Shown here: positions 27,587 through 35,410 of the stretch, piece after piece | Numbering within the stretch: the first letter of the stretch is position 1 | How the letters are laid out: every line of letters begins with the position of its first letter | Assembly: GCA_017453125.1 (NCBI GenBank) | Contig: JAFTKS010000003.1 | Coordinates: forward strand, 1 to 64,000 | Reading direction: 5' to 3' | DNA length: 64,000 nt | DNA from: Clostridia bacterium | GTDB lineage: Bacteria > Bacillota > Clostridia > Christensenellales > UBA1242 | The notes under the pieces: generated by a model | What the model was told of the DNA's origin: nothing | Database searches by the model: none | Seen by the model: only the letters and a program-made list of their open reading frames with translations | Position numbers and translations under genes: made by a program

Positions 27587-29680
27587 TTATTGTTGATTTG
27601 GTGTATTTGTGTTGTCTGTCTCAGAAGGACGAACGTTTTCGTTTCCGCCGTTTTGTTCGCCTGTTCCATCAAGAGCACTCTTGTTTGGGTCTCCGCTATA
27701 GTTTTTGATTACTTGAATTTCTGGACCTTGTGGAGTGTTTGCTTGTTTTGATTTTTTGCTTGATTTACTTTTTATGAAGTTTTTGTGTTTGCCGTGAGTT
27801 TTGCCTTTGCTTTTTTTGTATTTGATGAATGTCAAGATTGCAATAAACAAAATTATACCAAGAACAACAATTCCAAGTGCTAGAATTAGAGTGTCGTTGT
27901 TTCTAAAAGATGGGTTTATGTTTAGTTGTATAGGGTCACTGGTGACTTCAACTTTTATATCATTATTTTTTTGTGTGGCAACAAGTGTTACTGTTATTTC
28001 TTGTTTTTCGGATTTTGTTGCTATGTAATTGATTATACTCTTGCCACGACTATTTCCCGCAGTTGTTTTGAATTGAACTCCGTTAAGATACCAGGTGTAT
28101 TGAAAACTAGTGAAGTTGTCTAGTGGTGTGCCTGTCTCTGGTTGAACGGTTATTGTTATTTCTTCGCCTTCTTTGAAATTATCTTTGCTGATAGTAACTG
28201 TAAGTCTATCAAGTGCCTTTTCGATAATATTTACCGTTCTTATAACTGTTGTGGTGTTTCCTGCAAAGTCTGTAGCAATGTATTTGATTTCGTATTCACC
28301 AAGTTTGAGAATATTTAGATTTGAGCGGTCTTCTGTATGTGAGTGTATACCTTTGCCGTCGTCACTCTCTGTAATGTCTAGAGTTGTTGTGTTTTTTGAA
28401 ATTGGGTCGTAGGTTATATAACCTGGTTCCCTGAATTCTTTGTTTTGAGAAGAATATACATAATTTCCACCCGATAATTTGATAAGAGGAGCAATTGTGT
28501 CTTTAACTAAAAATTCAACTTTCACAGTTCTTGATTTGTTGCCTTTTTTGAGAGTGAAAGACACATAATTTTTGTGACCATTTTCTGATTTTGTATCTGT
28601 TATTTGCTCGGTATTTGGGCTTGATGGATTAGTTATAGAGAAGTCTCCGTTTGTACTAATCCCTAAGCCTTCTACAACAATATTGCTATCTGCTGTTACT
28701 GTGTTGTTTTGGAGTTTTAGGTTTAGGATATTTCCTCTTTCAACCCAAAATCCATCTTTCATTTCCACTGAGAATAATGTAAACTCTTTGTAAAACTCGT
28801 ATTCATTAAAGTAAGAAGTGGCAGAATTAAGTGGTTTTGATACCTTAATTGTGTATTTTCCGTAGTTGTTTTCAGGGAGTAGATAAGATTTTTGGTTTCT
28901 ATTAAGGTTTAATTTTCCTTCTTCGTTTGGCGAGTCGTCGTCTATAACTATGTATGATAAATAATTGTAGTCTAATTCGTTTATATAATACTGTGGATTT
29001 ATCTCGCCCTCACGAACAAGTCCTGTTTCGTGGATATTTCCAATTTGTTGGAATCCGATTAGGAATTTGCTATCAATGTTAACTGGTTTTGAAAGGTCTA
29101 TATTGTTATCGTTAAGGTTTACTTTTTTGATAAGTGTATAGAAGTCTGTGTTGATATTGTATGTTCTGTCTTGGAATGAAAAAGTATTCTGAACGTCTTT
29201 CTTTTCTGTATCGCTATACACGAATTGTTTGGCGTTGACTAATGCGGATATATTTTCAAGATGTTCTTTGGTTATCCCGTTGCCAGCAAGGTTGATTCCT
29301 TGAAGGGTGGAAGGAAATTGGAATTGACATAGTTCTCTAATATCGGTAATTCCCGAATTGCTAAGGTCTAGTTGATATGTTTGAGCAGTTGTTACATCAA
29401 GTCCTGTATTGGGGTCTTGTGTGGTTGTGGCTTTGTATTTGTTGTGGTTTAGAAAGTCATCAACATATAGGTCTGATCCGCTTTTTTTGTCTAATAACTC
29501 AAATACTTTTTGTCTTAATTTTTCGTTGTATATAGTAACAATGTTATTGTTTGCTTGTAATGTTGCACTCTTCGAATAGATAGTCTCTGCACGTGCTTGA
29601 ATTTGTGTTGTAATATTGCTAGCAATACAAACACCAAACGCTATTATAACTGGGGTTATCCATTTCCAAAATTTTTTCAT
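27587..29680 (-). CDS. Surface protein with leucine-rich repeats, Ig-like domains and a C-terminal membrane anchor
   Basis: The protein has 697 residues. An N-terminal signal sequence (about 1-30) is followed by a leucine-rich-repeat segment (about 100-200: YQLDLSNSGITDI, GINLAGNGIT, VNLNDNNID). Then come Ig-like or HYR-type domains, including one of DUF5011 type with KDTIAPLIKLSGG and YIATDFAGNTTTV near 415-510, and another beta domain to about 610. Residues about 620-640 form a membrane helix. A basic cytoplasmic-type tail (KKSKGKTHGKHKN) and a Pro/Asn-rich end follow. It is probably an envelope adhesin or scaffold. No sortase signal is present. Confidence 0.85.
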   Translation of the reverse strand: MKKFWKWITPVIIAFGVCIASNITTQIQARAETIYSKSATLQANNNIVTIYNEKLRQKVFELLDKKSGSDLYVDDFLNHNKYKATTTQDPNTGLDVTTAQTYQLDLSNSGITDIRELCQFQFPSTLQGINLAGNGITKEHLENISALVNAKQFVYSDTEKKDVQNTFSFQDRTYNINTDFYTLIKKVNLNDNNIDLSKPVNIDSKFLIGFQQIGNIHETGLVREGEINPQYYINELDYNYLSYIVIDDDSPNEEGKLNLNRNQKSYLLPENNYGKYTIKVSKPLNSATSYFNEYEFYKEFTLFSVEMKDGFWVERGNILNLKLQNNTVTADSNIVVEGLGISTNGDFSITNPSSPNTEQITDTKSENGHKNYVSFTLKKGNKSRTVKVEFLVKDTIAPLIKLSGGNYVYSSQNKEFREPGYITYDPISKNTTTLDITESDDGKGIHSHTEDRSNLNILKLGEYEIKYIATDFAGNTTTVIRTVNIIEKALDRLTVTISKDNFKEGEEITITVQPETGTPLDNFTSFQYTWYLNGVQFKTTAGNSRGKSIINYIATKSEKQEITVTLVATQKNNDIKVEVTSDPIQLNINPSFRNNDTLILALGIVVLGIILFIAILTFIKYKKSKGKTHGKHKNFIKSKSSKKSKQANTPQGPEIQVIKNYSGDPNKSALDGTGEQNGGNENVRPSETDNTNTPNQQ

Positions 29681-29972
29681 CTCTCATTCCTTTTTTATCT
29701 TAAATTTTAATAAATCTTATACAATCTAGAAAAATTTTTTGATTAAGATTACTATAAAGATTAGATAATTTAGTTGTTAAATTTATATATAAATAGTTTG
29801 TTTATTTGTATTTATTTTAACATAACATAACAAAATTTAATAATAAAAAAGACATATTCCAAAAAATTCTAAAAATACTGAATTTTAAACAATGATTTTG
29901 ATGTTGTTTGTTATTCAGTTTTAGTTCTATTTTTTTGAAATATGTCTGAGTTTTTGTTTTAAAAATACCGCT
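29681..29972 (-). other. Intergenic region with a very long serS terminator hairpin
   Basis: The stretch is AT-rich. Inverted repeat AGACATATT near 29850 pairs with AATATGTCT near 29946 across about 97 bases, with inner paired segments around TACTGAAT / ATTCAGT. Read on the minus strand it follows the serS stop and ends in T-rich sequence, so it may act as the serS terminator. The promoter of the surface-protein gene should lie at the left. Confidence 0.6.
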
Positions 29973-31265
29973 TTATTTGGTTGTTTTTGGTCTGATTACA
30001 TCAAGTCCGCCCATATACATTCTCAATGGTTCTGGAACGACTACACTTCCGTCTTCTTGTAGGTTGTTTTCAAGTAATGCAATCAATGCTCTTGTGCTTG
30101 CAAGAACGGTATTGTTGAGGGTGTGTAGGTAATAGTTGCCTTTCTCGCCTTTTGCTCTAATTCCTAGACGTCTTGCTTGTGCGTCTCCAAGTGTTGAACA
30201 AGAACAAACCTCAAAGTATTTCTGTTGTCTTGGGCTCCAAGCCTCGATATCGCAAGACTTAACTTTTAGGTCAGCGAGGTCTCCGCTACAACATTCAAGT
30301 GTTCTAACAGGGATATTGAGACTGCGGAATAGTTCGACAGAGAAGCTCCACATTTTATCATACCAAGCCATACTATCTTCAGGTTTGCATAGAACAACCA
30401 TTTCTTGTTTCTCGAATTGGTGAACTCTATAAATACCTCTTTCTTCGATTCCGTGAGCACCAACTTCTTTTCTAAAGCAAGGGCTATAAGATGTCATAGT
30501 GATTGGTAAACTTTTCTCATTGATGATTTGGTCTTTGAATTTTCCAATCATACTATGTTCACTAGTTCCAATTAGGTATAGGTCTTCTCCTTCAATCTTG
30601 TACATCATTGCGTCCATTTCAGCAAAACTCATAACTCCAGAAACAACGTCGCCTCTAATCATAAATGGTGGAATGCAGTATGTGAAACCTTTGTTTATCA
30701 TAAAGTCTCTAGCATAAGAAATCATTGCACTAATTAGTCTTGCACCGTCGCCCATAATGTAATAGAATCCATTACCGCTAGTTCTTCCCGAACTTTCTTT
30801 GTCAAGAGCGTCAAAAGTATTAAGGATATCTGCGTGATATGGTATCTCAAAATTAGGAACTTTTGGTTCTCCGAATTTTTGGATTTCAACGTTCTCGCTA
30901 TCGTCTTTTCCAATTGGAACAGAGTCATCAATAATGTTTGGTATAACCATCATTTTTTGTTTGATAAGTGTTGCTAATTCTTCTTCCTTGACTTCAATTT
31001 CTTTTAGTCGGTCGTTGATAGAAGTTACATTTGCTTTGAGTGCATTTGCCTCATCAACTTTCTTCTCTCTCATTAGTCCACCAATTTGGCTACTGATTTG
31101 GTTTCTTTGTTGTCTGAGATTGTCGCCTTCGTTTTTGAGGTTTCTGTACTCAGTATCTAGTTTGACAACCTCGTCAACGATTGCAAGTTTGCTATCTTGA
31201 AACTTCTTTTTTATGTTTTCTTTGACTATTTCTGGATTGGTTCTTATTAAATTAATGTCTATCAT
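29973..31265 (-). CDS. serS: Seryl-tRNA synthetase
   Basis: The protein has 430 residues. The start at 31265 (MIDINLIRTNP) has AAAGGAG; an in-frame extension of 14 codons was rejected. It is a class II synthetase with the typical N-terminal long coiled-coil arm (residues about 30-100) that grips the tRNA variable arm. Motif 2 reads FRKEVGAHGIEERGIYRVHQF. Motif 3 lies near the end, STRALIALLENN, followed by PEPLRMYMGG. The length is normal. It is regulated by a T-box leader. Confidence 0.97.
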   Translation of the reverse strand: MIDINLIRTNPEIVKENIKKKFQDSKLAIVDEVVKLDTEYRNLKNEGDNLRQQRNQISSQIGGLMREKKVDEANALKANVTSINDRLKEIEVKEEELATLIKQKMMVIPNIIDDSVPIGKDDSENVEIQKFGEPKVPNFEIPYHADILNTFDALDKESSGRTSGNGFYYIMGDGARLISAMISYARDFMINKGFTYCIPPFMIRGDVVSGVMSFAEMDAMMYKIEGEDLYLIGTSEHSMIGKFKDQIINEKSLPITMTSYSPCFRKEVGAHGIEERGIYRVHQFEKQEMVVLCKPEDSMAWYDKMWSFSVELFRSLNIPVRTLECCSGDLADLKVKSCDIEAWSPRQQKYFEVCSCSTLGDAQARRLGIRAKGEKGNYYLHTLNNTVLASTRALIALLENNLQEDGSVVVPEPLRMYMGGLDVIRPKTTK

Positions 31266-31369
31266 AATATTCTCCTTTATTGACTTTTTTATTAATGTAA
31301 TTGTCATAATTTATATTGTTTTTGACAAAAACTATATAAATAAATTTGATTAGAGTGTATAAATTAAAT

Positions 31370-31690
31370 AAAAAACACCTCTAGAAAAATTCCTAGAGGT
31401 GAGATGATTTCCCACGGTGCCACTCTAATTGGATAAAATAATTTATCCCACTCGAAGATGTATTTTCTCAACGTACATTCGTTCTTGTTGGGGAATGAAA
31501 TGTGTTTTTTTGTTTTGAGTTAATTGGTTGAAACACAAGATGTTTTTTTCATTCTTTTCCAAGAGTCTCATTAGGTGGAAATGGAAGGTGTTCATAATTT
31601 GCATCTCAGAATAATTGCAAAATCTCTGTTAAGAACTTTGTCTACCATTATGTCCTAAATCATAGACTGAATATTTAATTTATGTTTTTA
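31370..31690 (-). promoter_or_regulatory. T-box riboswitch leader of serS
   Basis: On the minus strand AGAGTGGCACCGTGGG (31411-31426) is the T-box sequence. It is followed by terminator CACCTCTAG / CTAGAGGTG (31376-31401) and a T run, about 105 bases ahead of the serS start. Upstream there is room for Stem I (to about 31690), including AGAGA-like and AATGAGACT segments, but I could not place the serine specifier codon with confidence. Confidence 0.9.
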
Positions 31691-31786
31691 GTATATCCTA
31701 TTTTCAGATTTTGTCAATGCATTTTTTGAATAAAATAAAAATTTGTAGACAATAATTGAATATCAAAAAAATAGGAGAGTATAAAA

Positions 31787-32386
31787 ATGGTTGAGTTTAA
31801 AAGTAGCAAAACAAGGTTGAATCTTGCTAGGGCTTTTGCAGGAGAATGTCAAGATGGAGCGAAGTATCAGTTTCTAGCAAAGCAAGCAGAGAAGGAAGGC
31901 TATGCGTATTTGAAAACATTATTCAAAACACACGCAAAAAATGAGATGGCACACGCAAAGAAATTCTTTGATTTGATTGCTGAGTATAGTGATGAGAAAA
32001 ATAAAAATATAGATATCTCTGGCGGATACGCTTTTTGCAAAGGGGACTTGCTAACGTCTATCCAAGATACGATTAATGTAGAAGATTCTCAGAGTACGGT
32101 TGTGTATCCCGATTTTGCCAAAGAGGCAGAAGACGAAGGTTATCCTGATATTGCCAAAGCTTTTAGGTTTGCGGGAACTGTAGAGAATTGTCATAAATTA
32201 TTGTTGGAGCAGGTATTGGAACAATTGCAGAATGATACAATGTATAGCAAAAAGCAACCTACAAAATGGAAGTGTTCCAATTGTGGATTTGAGCATACAG
32301 ACAAAGATTGTTGGGACGTGTGTCCAAGTTGCGATATGGGTCAAGGATATGCAGAAATTAAGATTGATATGAATAGTGGGGATTAA
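31787..32386 (+). CDS. Rubrerythrin
   Basis: The protein has 199 residues. An N-terminal ferritin-like four-helix domain with di-iron Glu/His ligands (FAGECQDGAKY, NEMAHAK, EAEDEGY, ENCHK) is joined to a C-terminal rubredoxin-like domain with CSNCG and CPSC. The family reduces hydrogen peroxide in anaerobes, taking electrons through the rubredoxin iron. The start has AGGAG. The gene is monocistronic, ending in a strong hairpin. Confidence 0.93.
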   Translation: MVEFKSSKTRLNLARAFAGECQDGAKYQFLAKQAEKEGYAYLKTLFKTHAKNEMAHAKKFFDLIAEYSDEKNKNIDISGGYAFCKGDLLTSIQDTINVEDSQSTVVYPDFAKEAEDEGYPDIAKAFRFAGTVENCHKLLLEQVLEQLQNDTMYSKKQPTKWKCSNCGFEHTDKDCWDVCPSCDMGQGYAEIKIDMNSGD

Positions 32387-32410
32387 TCGTCTTTTTGTGA
32401 TACTTGTAAA

Positions 32411-32442
32411 AAAAGATTGGGGTATGTACTCCAATCTTTTTT
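32411..32442. terminator. Bidirectional terminator after rubrerythrin
   Basis: AAAAGATTGG / CCAATCTTTT with T runs on both sides; it also ends the small minus-strand regulator. Confidence 0.88.
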
Positions 32443-32465
32443 AATATGAATATTTAATGATGAAG

Positions 32466-32666
32466 TTAATTCTGTATTTCTATTAAATCTAGAATACTTG
32501 TTTCCATAAACTTCGCTATTTGAAATAATGTATAACAAGATGCCTCTTTATTGTTTTCTAAAACATTCTTTAGATGTCTTGTTATCTGGCAAAGTCTGCA
32601 TAATCTATAAGGTTTTATATCGTATTTGTTCATAAAATTTATTATTAATTCAGTCTTAATTCTCAT
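32466..32666 (-). CDS. Small HTH protein, Cro/C1-like
   Basis: The protein has 66 residues. Helical segments MNKYDIKPYRLCRLCQIT and TLFQIAKFMETSILDLIEI match the layout of the XRE/Cro helix-turn-helix, with the turn between two short helices, although the middle is diverged. An AAAGG site precedes the ATG. It is divergent from another XRE regulator, with two palindromic operators between them, so the pair probably cross- or autoregulate. Confidence 0.65.
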   Translation of the reverse strand: MRIKTELIINFMNKYDIKPYRLCRLCQITRHLKNVLENNKEASCYTLFQIAKFMETSILDLIEIQN

Positions 32667-32700
32667 AGAGTACCTTTTTGGAGTATAAAACGATTATACA

Positions 32701-32743
32701 ACAACAAATGTCGTTTTGCAATTATTTCAACAACATTTGTCGT
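32701..32743. promoter_or_regulatory. Two near-identical palindromic operators between divergent HTH genes
   Basis: ACAACAAATGTCGT (32701-32714) and ACAACATTTGTCGT (32730-32743) differ at only two central bases. Each is an imperfect palindrome (ACAACA against TGTCGT), with centres 29 bp apart. They are likely binding sites for one or both of the flanking regulators. Confidence 0.75.
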
Positions 32744-32763
32744 AAAATACTTTCGAGGAATTT

Positions 32764-32976
32764 ATGAAAAATAGATTTGCAGAGAGATTAAAAGAATTAA
32801 GAATAGAATCGGGGCTGACTCAAGAACAATTATCAAAGGCTTTGAATGGAGAAATAACACCATCGGCTATTGGACTATGGGAGCTTAAGAAAAGAACTCC
32901 GAATTTGGACGCGGTCATTATGTTGGCTGAATATTTTTGCGTGAGTCTAGATTATATTGCAGGTCGTGAAGATTAG
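32764..32976 (+). CDS. XRE-family transcriptional regulator
   Basis: The protein has 70 residues and is essentially a single Cro/C1 HTH domain: RLKELRIESGLTQEQLSKAL (helices 1-2), PSAIGLWELKKRTPNLDA (recognition helix and next), MLAEYFCVSLDYIAGRED (end). It is probably a repressor acting at the two palindromes upstream. A GAGGAA site precedes the ATG. No integrase or other phage gene is nearby. Confidence 0.93.
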   Translation: MKNRFAERLKELRIESGLTQEQLSKALNGEITPSAIGLWELKKRTPNLDAVIMLAEYFCVSLDYIAGRED

Positions 32977-33037
32977 CGATTGGTTTATTATAATTGTAAA
33001 TGTAATTGCTTGAAAAAATACTTAAAGTAGCAAAAAA

Positions 33038-33066
33038 AGAACATTCTATTTTGAATGTTCTTTTTG
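33038..33066. terminator. Bidirectional terminator
   Basis: AGAACATTC / GAATGTTCT with flanking A and T runs, between the XRE regulator and the convergent membrane protein gene. Confidence 0.9.
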
Positions 33067-33075
33067 TTTGTCAAA

Positions 33076-34983
33076 TTATTCACAAACAATATATGTTTCG
33101 AAGTTTGCTTTTTCTGTAATTCTAATTAGTATTTTGTCGTCTTCCGAATACATAATTTGTGGGTGTGCTGTAGGGCTACTAAAGTTGCTAACTTCGATTA
33201 GTTTTTGTCCTCTTATATTATAAAATTCGTAAGTATAAGAATCGCCTTTATTAACTACTTTTGTGATAATTCCAAGGTCAATATTTTGACCTTTTGTAGC
33301 GGAATTTTCTGCACGATTTTCTTCTAATGTTCTGATGATATTGCTATAAGTTATATCGTTGGAAGTGAATGTTGTAGTCGAGTCGGTTTCTGTCTTTGTA
33401 AAAATTGGAGTCTCGTCTCTAACGCCAAGACGTTCTCTGTAGTAATGTGTGTGGTCTGATTCAGAATCGGAAGTCTCTTCTTTTACAATATAGTATTTCT
33501 CGTCCATAGTTGTAATGATGTCAGACTTCAAATATCTTTTTGCAATAGTTCCTTCTAGGTTACATACATATGTATAGTCTGAGGTAATGTTTGATAGTAT
33601 CAAAGACTCTTCTGTTGCAAATACGTTATCATATAAACCAATGAAAGATTCTTTGTTGAATTTCTCATCAATTATATAATATCCGTTATCGCTTTTTGCT
33701 AGATATACGTCGTCATTAATCTCGGTAATATTTTCGATTTTGAATTCGATTTTTCTTGTCTGAAGTTTCTTGTTTACAATTAAAAATTCAGGGTTTTCAA
33801 GTTTCTTACTTTTGATTTTTTGTACATATAATTGTACAGAGTTTGTGATAGAATTTGCAAAGTAATTAACGTCATTGATAACATAATCAAAATTAACTTC
33901 ATTGAGGTTACCGTTTTTTAGGTTGAGTTTCAATGTTTCAATAGTGTAATATTTGATATTTGTGCCGTTATATTCTGCAAAATCGTGTTTTTTCTCAGAT
34001 GCAGGTTTCTTGTATTGAAGAACAATAAAGTCGTTGATGAAGAAGAATGCGTTCAATGTATCATTTACAATGATTGTTCTTGTATCTTCCTCTTCAAAGT
34101 CTTCGTTATAAATTGTGATATTATGAAGTTCGTCAGAACTATAATCTTGTTTTGTTATGTTTTGAGTGATATAACTTAGTTTTCCGTTTGAAAGAACGTA
34201 TGGGGTAGGAAGGCTGTCTTTGCTAATTGCTCCAATATTTGCTCCAACCAAAGAATTGAGGGTGGAAACAAGTTCTCTTTCTTCGTCGTCAACTTTGTAG
34301 ATATTCTTGAAAACGTTTCCGTCTATATCTGTAATATTCCAAATTTCAAAAGAGTGTTCGCCACGACTAAGTGTTTCGATATATTGAACATCTGTAATTT
34401 CAATTTTCTTTGAACGGAAGGAGTTTTTTGTACTTACCTTGACTCCTGCTTTTTTCTTTTTTATAGTTGTTTTTTTCTCTAAAATATACGAATAAGTTTT
34501 GTTTTGGTTGATGTCATAATCGGTAATAGATAGTTTGTCTCCCTCATCGTTAAATAAGGTAATATCTGTGTCAATTCTTGATGCTCTAAACAATGTTTCA
34601 TCTTCGGTATCAATTCGACTGATAGATACGAATTCGGTTGGTACGATAAGTTCGTTTTCAAAGTATGAATAAACACCATAGTGTTTTGATTCTTTGTGTT
34701 GAACTATTTGAGTTGCGTTTGAGTGTAGTTTGGAGTCATTCAGTGTGTCATCAATATCCAAAAGAGAATTTGGGGCAGAGATGGTCATTCTATTGAAATC
34801 ATAGAATTCGAATTCGTCTGTTTCTGATATATCAAATCTTTTGATACAAGTGGCAACAATTCCTGTAATGATTCCAAGCACTATAATGCTGACGCAAACA
34901 ATACTAATAATTAGTTTACTTTTCTTGCTTATCTTTGTTGAAGAAACGGCTGTTTCTGTGGTTTTTTCTTTTGTCTTTGCCAT
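33076..34983 (-). CDS. Membrane-anchored extracytoplasmic protein, possibly WG-repeat-like
   Basis: The protein has 635 residues: a short Lys/Thr-rich cytoplasmic tail, one membrane helix (about 24-47), then a large extracytoplasmic beta-rich domain. Segments such as KHYGVYSYFENELIVPTEF and DNGYYIIDEKFNKESFIGLY resemble WG-type repeats (Gly-aromatic, then a proline-containing strand), which fold as beta-propeller-like blades. No catalytic motif was recognised. It lies next to, and divergent from, the giant lipoprotein gene, so an envelope role is likely. Confidence 0.65.
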   Translation of the reverse strand: MAKTKEKTTETAVSSTKISKKSKLIISIVCVSIIVLGIITGIVATCIKRFDISETDEFEFYDFNRMTISAPNSLLDIDDTLNDSKLHSNATQIVQHKESKHYGVYSYFENELIVPTEFVSISRIDTEDETLFRASRIDTDITLFNDEGDKLSITDYDINQNKTYSYILEKKTTIKKKKAGVKVSTKNSFRSKKIEITDVQYIETLSRGEHSFEIWNITDIDGNVFKNIYKVDDEERELVSTLNSLVGANIGAISKDSLPTPYVLSNGKLSYITQNITKQDYSSDELHNITIYNEDFEEEDTRTIIVNDTLNAFFFINDFIVLQYKKPASEKKHDFAEYNGTNIKYYTIETLKLNLKNGNLNEVNFDYVINDVNYFANSITNSVQLYVQKIKSKKLENPEFLIVNKKLQTRKIEFKIENITEINDDVYLAKSDNGYYIIDEKFNKESFIGLYDNVFATEESLILSNITSDYTYVCNLEGTIAKRYLKSDIITTMDEKYYIVKEETSDSESDHTHYYRERLGVRDETPIFTKTETDSTTTFTSNDITYSNIIRTLEENRAENSATKGQNIDLGIITKVVNKGDSYTYEFYNIRGQKLIEVSNFSSPTAHPQIMYSEDDKILIRITEKANFETYIVCE

Positions 34984-35410
34984 AGGTTACTCCTCAATAA
35001 ATTTCAATACTTTTATTGTACAAAAATTTTCAAATTCTGTCAATGATTTTGCTATTTAAAAACAACAAAGCAGTTATATTTAAAAAAGTGCTTTTGCTGT
35101 GATTTTTTTTGTAAAAGTATACGTATGTTTTTTGCTTTTATTTTTTAAAAGAATTGTTTTTTGTGCGACAAAAATCAAAGGTATTTGAGAAAATTGATTA
35201 GAAATGTCGAGATTTGAGTGGCTGAATTAACATATTTGTCAATCTTTTGTAAAAGATAAATATATTAAATAATTTATTATTTACATAGCGAATTTATTTT
35301 TTATTTTCGACAATATGTGCTAGAATAGTATAGAAATGTTTGGGGCTTGTTTTTTGAAAAGCCAATATAAAAATGCCAAGCATACAAGAAAAACATACAA
35401 GGTGAATGAA
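34984..35410. other. Regulatory region upstream of the giant lipoprotein gene
   Basis: This AT-rich divergent region has no gene. An extended -10 element TGCTAGAAT lies at 35318-35326, with start of transcription expected near 35333, giving a leader of about 78 bases to the lipoprotein start. A -35 is not clear, which may indicate an activator or another sigma factor. Confidence 0.5.

Noticed and set aside
32466-32976. Prophage remnant
   Set aside because: The paired HTH genes and operators look phage-like, but no integrase, structural gene or attachment repeat is present nearby.
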